NCBI GenBank assembly: GCA_025927935.1
Contig: JAICKM010000395.1
Location: 1 to 6,564 of the forward strand
Origin: Chloroflexia bacterium
GTDB lineage: Bacteria > Chloroflexota > Chloroflexia > QHBQ01 > JADMIH01
Length of the DNA stretch: 6,564 bases
Direction of reading: 5' to 3'
Shown: positions 1-4,994 of the stretch, one piece after another
Layout: each line of letters opens with the position of its first letter
How positions within the stretch are numbered: the stretch's first letter is position 1
The notes under the pieces: generated by a model
What the model was told of the DNA's origin: nothing
Databases searched by the model: none
Seen by the model: only the letters and a program-made list of their open reading frames with translations
Made by a program: the position numbers and the translations under genes

Positions 1-33
1 CGTCCCGAATCATTATCGGCCTGGACCGCTACC

Positions 34-1221
34 GTGTCAATGCATTTGCCGCACCTCTCGCGCCCTCAACTCGTCGTGCTCGCCGCTTGGAGTTGGGCCA
101 TGATCCTCACCCAATCCGCCGGGCGCACCGCCGTCGGTGCCCTGCTCGCCGCCGTTTGGGGCCAGTCCGAATCCACCGTCCGCCAGCGCCTGCGCGAGTG
201 GACCTATGAAGCCGCCGCCAAAAAGGGCGCCCAACGCACCGCTGTGGAAGTCCGGCCCTGCTTTGCCCCGCTGCTGCGCTGGGTGCTGACCTATTGGCCG
301 GCCAGCGACGCCCATCTGGCCCTGGTGCTCGACGCCACGACCTTGCGTGCCGACTGTACCGTGCTGGCGTGCAGTGTCGTCTATCGCGGGAGTGCCATCC
401 CCGTGGCTTGGACGGTGGTCGCCGGCAACCGCAAGGGGGCCTGGAAACCCCATTGGCTGGCGCTGTTAGAAGAGTTAGAGGGGGTGGTCCCCGCGGGGTG
501 GACCGTGCTGGTGCTGGCCGACCGGGCGTTGTACGCGCGCTGGTTGTTTAAGCGCATCGTCGCCAACGGCTGGCACCCGTTTTTGCGCATTCAGCGCCAG
601 GGCTACTTCCGCCGCGCCGCGCAAGCGCACTGGCACGAGTTGGGCACCCTGTTGCCCCAGCCGGGCACGGCCTGGAGCGGAGCCGTGACATGTTTCAAGA
701 AGCAGGAAGGCCAGTTGCCGTGTACACTCATGGCCCGCTGGGACGAAGGGTATGCCGACCCGTGGTTAATCGTGACCGATCTGCCGGCGGACGTGGCGGA
801 GGCGGCCTGGTACGGGTTGCGCAGTGGGATCGAGGCGGGATTCAAGGACCTCAAGCGGGGCGGGTGGCACGGGGAACAGACCAAACTGCGCGACCCCGGG
901 CGGGTGGAACGGCACTGGTTAGCGCTGGCGGTGGCGACCTTATGGGTGGTGAGCGTGGGCGGGGAAGCGGAAGCGACGGCGGCGGGGAGCGGATTAGAGG
1001 CGTTACCGGCGCTGCATATCGCGCGGCGCGTGTGTAAAGGGCGCAGCCAAGCGCGACTGCTGAGTTGTTTCCGCCGGGGGGTGGTATGGATCTTAGCGGG
1101 GCTGGTCCAGGGGGTCGTGGTGGCGATGGGCAACTTCTGGCCGGAGGCATGGCCGACGCGGGAGCCGGCGCAGCCCTTACACATCATCGATCTGGCGGCC
1201 AGGGAGGCGCTAGCCGCCTAG
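34..1221 (+). CDS. IS4-family DDE transposase
   Basis: This is a 395-residue cut-and-paste transposase of the RNase H-like DDE class. The catalytic triad is visible: D100 in LVLDATTLR, D163 in VLADRALY, and E267 in YGLRSGIEAGFKDLK. The last segment fits the IS4 signature Y-(2)-R-(3)-E-(6)-K exactly (Y260, R263, E267, K274). Residues 1-75 are the helical DNA-binding part, and the insertion between D163 and E267 is of normal length for the family. The given start is GTG at 34; ATG at 40 is an alternative. The frame is open to the left edge, and the preceding codons (...AWTATV) look like family sequence, so the true start probably lies before the window. The gene is not obviously damaged. It ends 55 bp from the target core of the adjacent IS110 element. 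I could not find its terminal inverted repeats; the left one should be outside the window. Confidence 0.92.
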   Translation: MSMHLPHLSRPQLVVLAAWSWAMILTQSAGRTAVGALLAAVWGQSESTVRQRLREWTYEAAAKKGAQRTAVEVRPCFAPLLRWVLTYWPASDAHLALVLDATTLRADCTVLACSVVYRGSAIPVAWTVVAGNRKGAWKPHWLALLEELEGVVPAGWTVLVLADRALYARWLFKRIVANGWHPFLRIQRQGYFRRAAQAHWHELGTLLPQPGTAWSGAVTCFKKQEGQLPCTLMARWDEGYADPWLIVTDLPADVAEAAWYGLRSGIEAGFKDLKRGGWHGEQTKLRDPGRVERHWLALAVATLWVVSVGGEAEATAAGSGLEALPALHIARRVCKGRSQARLLSCFRRGVVWILAGLVQGVVVAMGNFWPEAWPTREPAQPLHIIDLAAREALAA

Positions 1222-1276
1222 ATACCTACCCTTGAAAGCCCGCCACGGGGAGGGGAGACGGTGCCCATTGGTGCCA
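1222..1276 (+). other. Non-coding flank between the IS4-type gene and the IS110 element
   Basis: Short non-coding stretch after the IS4 transposase stop. It contains a small palindrome, TTGGTGCCAA at 1268-1277, which overlaps the IS110 target core. It probably includes the right end of the IS4 element, but with no left end in the window I cannot place the inverted repeat. On the minus strand its last bases (TGGCACC, reading from 1276 down) are the right half of the IS110 target. Confidence 0.4.
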
Positions 1277-1291
1277 AGATACGGTGTTAAA

Positions 1292-1297
1292 TGTCAA
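1292..1297 (-). promoter_or_regulatory. -35 box in the IS110 right end (half of the circle-junction promoter)
   Basis: A perfect TTGACA on the minus strand. It is 13 bases from the core CT at 1278-1277. When the ends join in the excised circle the spacing becomes 13 + 2 (CT) + 2 (CG) = 17 bases to the TATAAT of the left end. In the integrated state it points out of the element towards the IS4 gene's flank. Confidence 0.75.
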
Positions 1298-1350
1298 GTA
1301 CCTACGGCCCAAGTTTGGGACCAGTTTGGAATCCGTTGCGGCGGGCATGG

Positions 1351-1373
1351 CGCGGCCAGGCCGGTCGGCCGCG
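1351..1373. repeat. GC-rich inverted repeat in the IS110 right end
   Basis: CGCGGCC (1351-1357) and GGCCGCG (1367-1373) form a seven-base-pair stem around a nine-base loop. It sits in the non-coding right end between the transposase stop and the TTGACA box. It could act with the 1400-1417 hairpin as a terminator or as a recombinase-recognised structure; in GC-rich DNA it could also be chance. Confidence 0.4.
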
Positions 1374-1399
1374 TGGTCCGGTGCGCTCGTTGTGCCCTA

Positions 1400-1417
1400 T
1401 AGCTCCGGGCCGAGCTA
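1400..1417 (-). terminator. Hairpin just after the IS110 transposase stop
   Basis: TAGCTC/GAGCTA arms (1400-1405 and 1412-1417) with a six-base loop start four bases beyond the transposase stop codon at 1422-1424. There is no U-tract on the transcript, so it is a possible terminator or an RNA-stabilising hairpin in the non-coding right end. Confidence 0.4.
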
Positions 1418-1421
1418 CGAA

Positions 1422-2503
1422 TCAGGCGGCCACGGTCTCGACCTGGGCGGGGGCGTGCCCGTACTCCGGGTCAAAGGTCTGCTGCTTGGTGACCAATGCC
1501 CAGGCCAGGTGGAGCAGCTTGCGGGCGACCGCACACAGGGCCACTTTCGCCGGCTTGCCCGCGGCTTTCAACCGGGCATAGAAGGTTCGCAGGATGGGAT
1601 TGCAGCGTACCACACTCACCGCCGCCATGTATAGCGCTTGGCGCACCCGCGCATTCCCGCTGTGCCCGATATGCGGCTTGCCCCGCACCGAACTGCCCGA
1701 TTGCCAGGGGTGCGGCGCTAACCCCAGGTACGCTGTTGCCGCTTCTACGCTCGGGCACGCCGTGAAGTTCGCCGTCGCCACCACCAGCCAGGCCGCCGTA
1801 ATCAGCCCCACGCCGGGGATGCTTTGCAGCCGGACAATACTGCGCGCCCACTCGTCCGCGCTGGCGAGTAACGCCGTCAGTTCGTTCTCCACCGCTGCGA
1901 TCTGCGCCGTTAGGTCCGCAATCAAGGCCGTTTGGCGCGCCACCACCGCGTCCACGACCACTGCCTCATGGAGGAGGGCGTGATGCTGGCTCTGCACTTG
2001 GGTCCGCAGGTGGATCAGACTATCGCGCCAGGCCAGGCGTTGCTGCAATTGTTGGTAGATCGCCGGCGGCGGAGTCCAGCGGGCGGGTTGCAGCTTGCGC
2101 CCCAACTGCACCAGCATCTTGGCATCCAGCGGGTCGGTCTTGGCGTGCTGCAAGACCGCTTTGGCAAAGTCATGGGCTTGTTTGGGGTTGACCACACTGA
2201 CGGCGTAGCCGACGCTGTGCAGGGCGCTCGCCAACTGCATCCAATAGGTGGAGGTCGCTTCCATGACCACCAGGGTCTGGGCGGCGGGCACCTCAGTGGC
2301 CGCGAGCGCCTGCTGGAAGGCCGTAAAGCCAGCAGGGGTTTGCTCATAGCGTACCGGGCGCACGGGGGCCTGGTCGGCCAACCCCCAGGCAGCCGTGAAG
2401 GAGCGGGCGGCGATGTCTACTCCGACGAAGAGCTGATAGACAGCGGGTTGGGTCAGGCGATGTCTACTCCGACGAAGAGCTGATAGACAGCGGGTTGGGT
2501 CAT
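1422..2503 (-). CDS. IS110-family DEDD transposase (recombinase), frame broken at its start by a 47-bp duplication; probable pseudogene
   Basis: Before the duplication this encoded a 344-residue IS110 recombinase, which uses a RuvC-like DEDD domain and a C-terminal serine domain guided by a bridge RNA. In native numbering the DEDD residues are D14 (FVGVDIA), E66 (VVMEATS), D108 and D111 (KTDPLDAKML), close to the IS621 positions. A coiled-coil-like stretch spans about 130-200. The C-terminal Transposase_20 region carries SIPGVGLITAAWLV and the serine-rich WQSGSSVRG (S253-S256), where the catalytic serine should lie. The native start is ATG at 2503, with GGAGGA five bases upstream. Translation from it gives MTQPAVYQLFVGVDIA and then TGA (2455-2453). 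The rest of the protein lies in another frame from the CTG at 2456. That frame stays open upstream to a GTG at 2669, but this extension reads the bridge-RNA region and the misframed repeat, so the 415-residue product is unlikely to be real. Confidence 0.88.
2409..2502 (-). repeat. Exact 47-bp tandem duplication (two copies) at the IS110 transposase start
   Basis: Bases 2409-2455 and 2456-2502 are identical over all 47 positions, with no spacer. The unit begins with the TG of the native start codon and ends after the codons for GVDIA, including catalytic D14. Since 47 is not a multiple of three, the frame shifts, and the junction creates an in-frame TGA directly after the first copy. The lack of any divergence suggests a recent replication-slippage event or an assembly artefact. 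Confidence 0.97.
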
Positions 2504-2508
2504 AGGAG

Positions 2509-2514
2509 TCCTCC
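2509..2514 (-). promoter_or_regulatory. Ribosome binding site of the native IS110 transposase start
   Basis: GGAGGA on the minus strand lies five bases before ATG 2503. It is a near-perfect Shine-Dalgarno sequence with good spacing, and it decides in favour of 2503 as the original start. No comparable site precedes the CTG at 2456 or the GTG at 2669. Confidence 0.85.
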
Positions 2515-2547
2515 AACACGAAGAGGCGAAGAATGGGATCGATCCAG

Positions 2548-2723
2548 GAGGCAACGCAGCTACCCTCGTAATTGGTGGTCGGAGCCACACCATACGGTCC
2601 AGCCTGCATCTGCCTCAACGGGGTGGGGGCTACTCTTGCTAACGCGATCAGAGCCGCGTGGAGGCTCACAGCCTCACCACCCTGTCAAGACCGACGTTTC
2701 GATTCGATTGTTCGATTCGATCT
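2548..2723 (-). ncRNA. Predicted IS110 bridge RNA (target- and donor-binding loops)
   Basis: The region folds on the minus strand into two consecutive internal-loop hairpins, the architecture of the IS621 bridge RNA. Loop 1 (target) has an outer stem GGGTGG/CCACCC (2682-2677 with 2626-2621) plus GGCT/AGCC (2673-2670 with 2631-2628), and an apical stem ACGCG/CGCGT (2659-2655 with 2646-2642). Loop 2 (donor) has an outer stem GAGGCA/TGCCTC (2616-2611 with 2553-2548) plus TGCAG/CTGCG (2608-2604 with 2559-2555), and an apical stem TGGTG/CACCA (2592-2588 with 2577-2573). The internal-loop strands carry the guides. GAGCCTCC (2667-2660) equals the left target plus the first core base. CAAG (2638-2635) complements core plus TG. 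ACCGTAT (2598-2592) equals the element's right end. TACGAG (2570-2565) complements core plus CGTA of the left end. A start about seven bases after the TATAAT box gives roughly 175 nt, near the known IS621 size. The exact 5' and 3' ends are inferred. Confidence 0.8.
2698..2721. repeat. Two 11-bp direct repeats in the IS110 left end
   Basis: TTCGATTCGAT occurs at 2698-2708 and exactly again at 2711-2721, separated by TG. The pair lies just downstream of the TATAAT box on the element's sense strand, at the expected 5' end of the bridge RNA. It is rich in TCGA and AT-rich against a GC-rich background. A role as a protein-binding site or 5' RNA structure is possible but not shown. Confidence 0.8.
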
Positions 2724-2729
2724 GATTCT

Positions 2730-2735
2730 ATTATA
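2730..2735 (-). promoter_or_regulatory. -10 box in the IS110 left end (half of the circle-junction promoter)
   Basis: A perfect TATAAT on the minus strand, two bases inside the CT core at the left end. In the integrated state there is no -35 hexamer at the right distance upstream (the flank reads GC-rich repeat), so expression of the bridge RNA and transposase should be low. It pairs with the TTGACA in the right end only after circularisation. Confidence 0.75.
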
Positions 2736-2745
2736 CGAGGAGGCT

Positions 2746-2801
2746 CGTTCCCCCTTCCCGCCGTTGGACCGGCCTGAAGACGGCGCGTTCCCCCTTCCCG
2801 C
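2746..2801. repeat. Two 16-bp direct repeats of a REP-like sequence
   Basis: CGTTCCCCCTTCCCGC is present at 2746-2761 and exactly again at 2786-2801, 40 bases apart. The second copy continues into an inverted repeat (2790-2814) and the first is a half copy. This resembles dispersed intergenic repeats I associate with Chloroflexota genomes. The IS110 core lies six bases from the edge of the first copy. Confidence 0.8.
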
Positions 2802-2814
2802 GGCGGGAAGGGGG
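2790..2814 (-). terminator. Strong GC hairpin (REP-like), possible terminator of the 2878-3906 gene
   Basis: CCCCCTTCCCGC (2790-2801) pairs with GCGGGAAGGGGG (2803-2814); realistically this is a 10-base-pair stem with a five-base loop. It lies 64 bases beyond the stop codon of the minus-strand gene. No U-tract follows. It may end transcription or simply be a dispersed repeat. Confidence 0.5.
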
Positions 2815-2841
2815 GCAGGGGGGTTAGGTTGGCGGGCCACC

Positions 2842-2870
2842 GGGATGCTGCCGCTCCGGGGCAACATCCC
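2842..2870 (-). terminator. Hairpin directly downstream of the Pro/Ala-rich gene
   Basis: GGGATG (2842-2847) pairs with CATCCC (2865-2870), and after a one-by-one mismatch TGCC (2849-2852) pairs with GGCA (2860-2863). It begins eight bases after the stop codon at 2878-2880. The position fits a terminator or 3'-end-protecting hairpin, though there is no U-tract. Confidence 0.5.
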
Positions 2871-2877
2871 GCTGCGG

Positions 2878-3906
2878 CTAGATGCGCGGCGCCTGCCATT
2901 GGGTGAGTTCGCGCGGCTCGATCAGCAGGGCCTGCTGGGCCGGGGCCGAGAGCTGGGCCAGCAGGTGCGTGCTGGCCGCCTGCAACGCCGGGTCGCCCGC
3001 GAAGCCCTGCTCGAACGTGTCGCGCAAGATGCCCTCGATGGTCGCCGCGATTTGCAGGCCCAGCCGGAAGGGCAAAACCTGGTCGTTGATCTGCGGCACC
3101 ATCGGGCGGGCGGCCCGGCTGTAGGTGTAGGCGAAGGTGCGCGCGTCGCCATGCTCCAGGGCGGCAGCGTAGGTGTCCAGAATGACTCGCGCTGTGACCG
3201 GGTCGACGCCATGCGCGCCCACGCGCACCAGTTCCTGCGTATCGAACATGATGCGCATGACCAGCACTTCGGCTTGATCGCGGATCAGGGCCGCTGCCCG
3301 CGCCCCGACATCGACGGGCACCTGGGTATCGGTGGCAGCTTCGGCGGCGGCGGTCGGCTGCGCCCGCTCGGCGGCGGCGGCATCGGTGGCCGCCACAGCG
3401 GGATTACCTACCCCGGCGACCTGCGCGACCGCCGATAGCGGCAGGCCGGAGCCGGGCGCGGTCGCGCTGGCCGCCGCCGCGCCGCTCCCGCCGGGCGGCA
3501 TGGCGGGCGGGCCGGCAGCCGGGGCGGGCGTCACCGCCGGGCGCGTCTCCAATGGGGCGGCCGGTCCCGCTTGCGGATGCACCTCGTGGGCCTGGGCGGG
3601 CAGCGGTCCGCTGCCGGCGCCCGGCGGCGCAATGGTCTGGTCCGCCAGCACGGCGGGCGCGGGGCTGAAAGTGGTGCTGCCGCCGGTTTCCGCGCTGCCG
3701 GTGTTGGCGCCACCCGGTTGGGCCGGACCGACGGCGGGCGCGGAACTTGGCGCGTGCGCCTGCGGGTCCTGCCCGGTGGGCGCCACGCCGCGCGGCCCGC
3801 TCGCCGCCTCCGGCGGTTGGGCCGCCGGATTCTGGGTCACGGCAGGCACGGGCGCTCCTTTGGGCGGCTGCGCCGGGCTATTCGACTGGTTGCCTTGATC
3901 GCTCAT
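2878..3906 (-). CDS. Pro/Ala-rich disordered protein with C-terminal helical domain, function unknown
   Basis: I do not recognise this 342-residue protein. Residues 1-200 are very low complexity, made of Pro, Ala, Gly, Gln, Ser and Thr with scattered Asp/Glu, and are almost certainly disordered. There is no signal peptide or membrane segment, so it should be cytoplasmic. Residues about 201-335 form a compact, mostly helical domain (AAALIRDQAEVLVMRIMFDTQELV, then VILDTYAAALEHGDARTFAYTYSRAARPMV, then a long helix around 278-300 and DPALQAASTHLLAQL). The helical part with alternating charged faces recalls regulatory N-terminal bundles of the RsbR type, but this is only an impression. The start ATG 3906 is preceded by AGGAGAGG (minus strand 3920-3913) with a six-base gap, so it is well supported. 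It lies 112 bp downstream of the LON-domain gene in the same direction, so co-transcription is possible. Confidence 0.8.
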   Translation of the reverse strand: MSDQGNQSNSPAQPPKGAPVPAVTQNPAAQPPEAASGPRGVAPTGQDPQAHAPSSAPAVGPAQPGGANTGSAETGGSTTFSPAPAVLADQTIAPPGAGSGPLPAQAHEVHPQAGPAAPLETRPAVTPAPAAGPPAMPPGGSGAAAASATAPGSGLPLSAVAQVAGVGNPAVAATDAAAAERAQPTAAAEAATDTQVPVDVGARAAALIRDQAEVLVMRIMFDTQELVRVGAHGVDPVTARVILDTYAAALEHGDARTFAYTYSRAARPMVPQINDQVLPFRLGLQIAATIEGILRDTFEQGFAGDPALQAASTHLLAQLSAPAQQALLIEPRELTQWQAPRI

Positions 3907-3941
3907 GCAATACCTCTCCTAACACACATCAAGATCGCTCT

Positions 3942-4015
3942 CCGTAGCGGCGCAATTCATCCCGCCCGTCGCCCTCATAGGGCCGTAGCGGCGCGATTCA
4001 TCCCGCCTGTCGCCC
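3942..4015. repeat. Two 33-bp direct repeats between the two minus-strand genes
   Basis: Positions 3942-3974 and 3983-4015 are the same 33-bp sequence with two differences (31/33), separated by eight bases. The unit starts CCGTAGCGGCGC and ends GTCGCCC. It fills the gap between the LON-domain gene stop and the next gene's ribosome binding site. It looks like a REP-like dispersed intergenic repeat. Two copies with an 8-bp spacer do not make a CRISPR array. Confidence 0.88.
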
Positions 4016-4018
4016 CGA

Positions 4019-4702
4019 CTAGTTGTCTGAGAAACTGCCGCGCAGCGCGGCGGCGTTGCCGGTGGGCGCCGCCTGCGTCGAGCGCATCAACGTCAATTCG
4101 CGTGTGATGTAGTCAATTTCCATCGGCAGCCGCGCCGCCGCCGACGGCGCGGCCAGCAGGGCCTGCTTTTCGGGCAGCGGCACCTGCACCAGCGCGGCGA
4201 TCAGCAGCGACAGCAGGCCCGCGTCGCCGGGCAGCGGCAAAGGCAGCCGCAGGCCCCAATCCTGGGCCTGGTTGCCGGTGGCCGCCACCAGCCGGGCCAG
4301 GTACTCGTTGAGCAGCGCGCCGGCCTGGGCCGCCATCGCGGGGTCCGGCGCGGGCGCGGCATCGTCCGGCCACAGGCGCACGCGGGCGCGCAGATACGGC
4401 TTGCCCTCCGGCACGAAATCGAGCACCTCGATCCGCTCCAGGCCCGCGGCCACCAGGAAGAAGCGCCCGCCCGGCAGCCGTTCCAGTTGCGTAATGCGCG
4501 CCAGCGTGCCCACGCGATAGGGCACCGCCTCGCCGCCCACCTCGATGCCGCGCTCGATGCCCACCACGCCGAAGCGATCTGTCCCGGCCAGGCAATCGGC
4601 GATCATCGTCTTATAGCGGTCCTCGAACACGTGCAACTGCACGGCAAAGCCCGGAAACAGCACGCTACCCAGCGGGAACAGCGGCAAATCGACCAGTTCC
4701 AT
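4019..4702 (-). CDS. LON N-terminal (substrate-binding) domain protein without ATPase or protease
   Basis: This 227-residue cytoplasmic protein consists of a Lon-type N-terminal domain (LON_substr_bdg, PF02190). The family start is clear: ELVDLPLFPLGSVLFPGFAVQLHVFEDRYKTMI, followed by the beta-rich part FGVVGIERGIEVGGEAVPYRVGTLARITQLERLPGGRFFLVAAGLERIEV and a helical C-terminal part from about 110. There is no Walker A/B ATPase or Ser-Lys protease, so it is a stand-alone LON-domain protein, thought to bind peptides or unfolded protein; its real partner is unknown. The frame is open to an ATG at 4738, but I choose ATG 4702: GGAGG at 4716-4712 is nine bases upstream, conserved family sequence starts immediately, and the extra 12 residues (GPGSRPRR...) are not conserved-looking. 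ATG 4711 would touch the GGAGG. A promoter lies at 4783-4811. Confidence 0.92.
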   Translation of the reverse strand: MELVDLPLFPLGSVLFPGFAVQLHVFEDRYKTMIADCLAGTDRFGVVGIERGIEVGGEAVPYRVGTLARITQLERLPGGRFFLVAAGLERIEVLDFVPEGKPYLRARVRLWPDDAAPAPDPAMAAQAGALLNEYLARLVAATGNQAQDWGLRLPLPLPGDAGLLSLLIAALVQVPLPEKQALLAAPSAAARLPMEIDYITRELTLMRSTQAAPTGNAAALRGSFSDN

Positions 4703-4711
4703 ACACGGCAT

Positions 4712-4716
4712 CCTCC
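4712..4716 (-). promoter_or_regulatory. Ribosome binding site that sets the LON-domain gene start
   Basis: GGAGG on the minus strand, nine bases before ATG 4702 and directly abutting ATG 4711. Spacing favours 4702. Confidence 0.65.
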
Positions 4717-4782
4717 GGGGCCGGGACCCCGGTCCCACCCGTCCTCTATAAGAACGGCCCGCCCCCCGGATTTGTCATGGGC

Positions 4783-4811
4783 ATTATAGCACACGAGTGG
4801 TTAGGGGTCAG
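4783..4811 (-). promoter_or_regulatory. Predicted sigma-70 promoter of the LON-domain gene
   Basis: On the minus strand a perfect TATAAT (4788-4783) is preceded at 17 bases by CTGACC (4811-4806), a 4/6 match to TTGACA. The start would be near 4776, giving a leader of about 74 nt. The -35 hexamer lies inside the left arm of the MITE-like inverted repeat. Confidence 0.6.
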
Positions 4812-4990
4812 TGGTCAGGATAGGTGCCCGATGTGCGCGATAGTCTATTACGGACCGTTTGTCACTCTTCGCTCCGCTCAGAGTCTCGGCGGGGGGAACG
4901 GAGACGAGATTCTTCGCTCCGCTCAGAATGACAGGGGCCGGGCTAAGAGCTACCCAACCCTCGCCCACTGACCACTGACCACCGACCCCT
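4803..4990. repeat. MITE-like non-coding unit bounded by 16-bp inverted repeats
   Basis: AGGGGTCAGTGGTCAG at 4803-4818 is matched in inverted orientation at 4975-4990 with one difference (15/16). Further partial complementarity (CACGAG against CTCGTG) flanks both arms. The 188-bp unit has no gene and holds two short hairpin repeats. It fills most of the intergenic region between the divergent LON-domain and glycoside hydrolase genes. No convincing target-site duplication is visible, so mobility is a guess. Confidence 0.55.
4864..4929. repeat. Two copies of a short hairpin repeat with a compensating base-pair change
   Basis: TCTTCGCTCCGCTCAGA is exact at 4866-4882 and 4911-4927. Each copy is flanked to form a five-base-pair stem: ACTCT/AGAGT in the first (4864-4868 with 4880-4884) and ATTCT/AGAAT in the second (4909-4913 with 4925-4929). 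The C-G pair in one copy is a T-A pair in the other. I recall this as a widespread intergenic repeat type in Chloroflexota and some other phyla. Confidence 0.8.
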
Positions 4991-4994
4991 CGTG

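Larger units (their letters stand above)
1277..2739 (-). mobile_element. Complete IS110-family insertion sequence, ends defined by CT cores
   Basis: The element reads right to left. It is bounded by a CT dinucleotide on the minus strand at 2739-2738 (left end) and 1278-1277 (right end), the core carried over from the target as in IS621. It is 1461 bp with one core, or 1414 bp without the internal 47-bp duplication, which is normal for the family. As usual for IS110, I see no terminal inverted repeats. The parts in order are: left end with a TATAAT box, non-coding bridge-RNA region (about 2723-2548), transposase gene (2503-1422), and a 143-nt non-coding right end with two hairpins and a TTGACA box. 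The long non-coding segment before the transposase places it in the IS110 rather than the IS1111 group. The boundaries are inferred from agreement between the RNA guides, the core and the junction promoter, not from comparison with an empty site. Confidence 0.82.

Noticed and set aside
1222..1300. Terminal inverted repeat of the IS4-type element
   Set aside because: No sequence here matches the available left margin (1-40) in inverted orientation; the left end is probably outside the window.
2453..2470. Programmed ribosomal frameshift rescuing the IS110 transposase
   Set aside because: A -1 shift would be needed at ATC-GCC-TGA, where there is no slippery heptamer and no downstream stimulatory structure beyond the repeat itself.
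1932..2483. Plus-strand open frames inside the IS110 element
   Set aside because: They are antisense to the transposase, and the second codon positions fit the minus-strand DEDD protein.
1422..2669. A genuine 415-residue transposase starting at GTG 2669
   Set aside because: The first 71 codons read the bridge-RNA region and the misframed first copy of the 47-bp repeat; the family N-terminus (TQPAVYQLFVGVD) and the good ribosome binding site belong to ATG 2503.
1292..2689. The shared 7-mer CTTGACA (minus strand) at 1298-1292 and 2689-2683 as the IS110 boundary
   Set aside because: It gives a plausible length, but the guide RNA loops, the CT core and the 17-bp junction promoter spacing all agree on ends at 2739 and 1277 instead.
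2572..3438. Plus-strand open frame of 288 codons across 2572-3438
   Set aside because: It crosses the IS110 end, an intergenic hairpin region and the antisense of the Pro/Ala-rich gene, so it is a GC-driven shadow.
3942..4015. CRISPR array
   Set aside because: There are only two repeat copies, an 8-bp spacer, and no cas genes.
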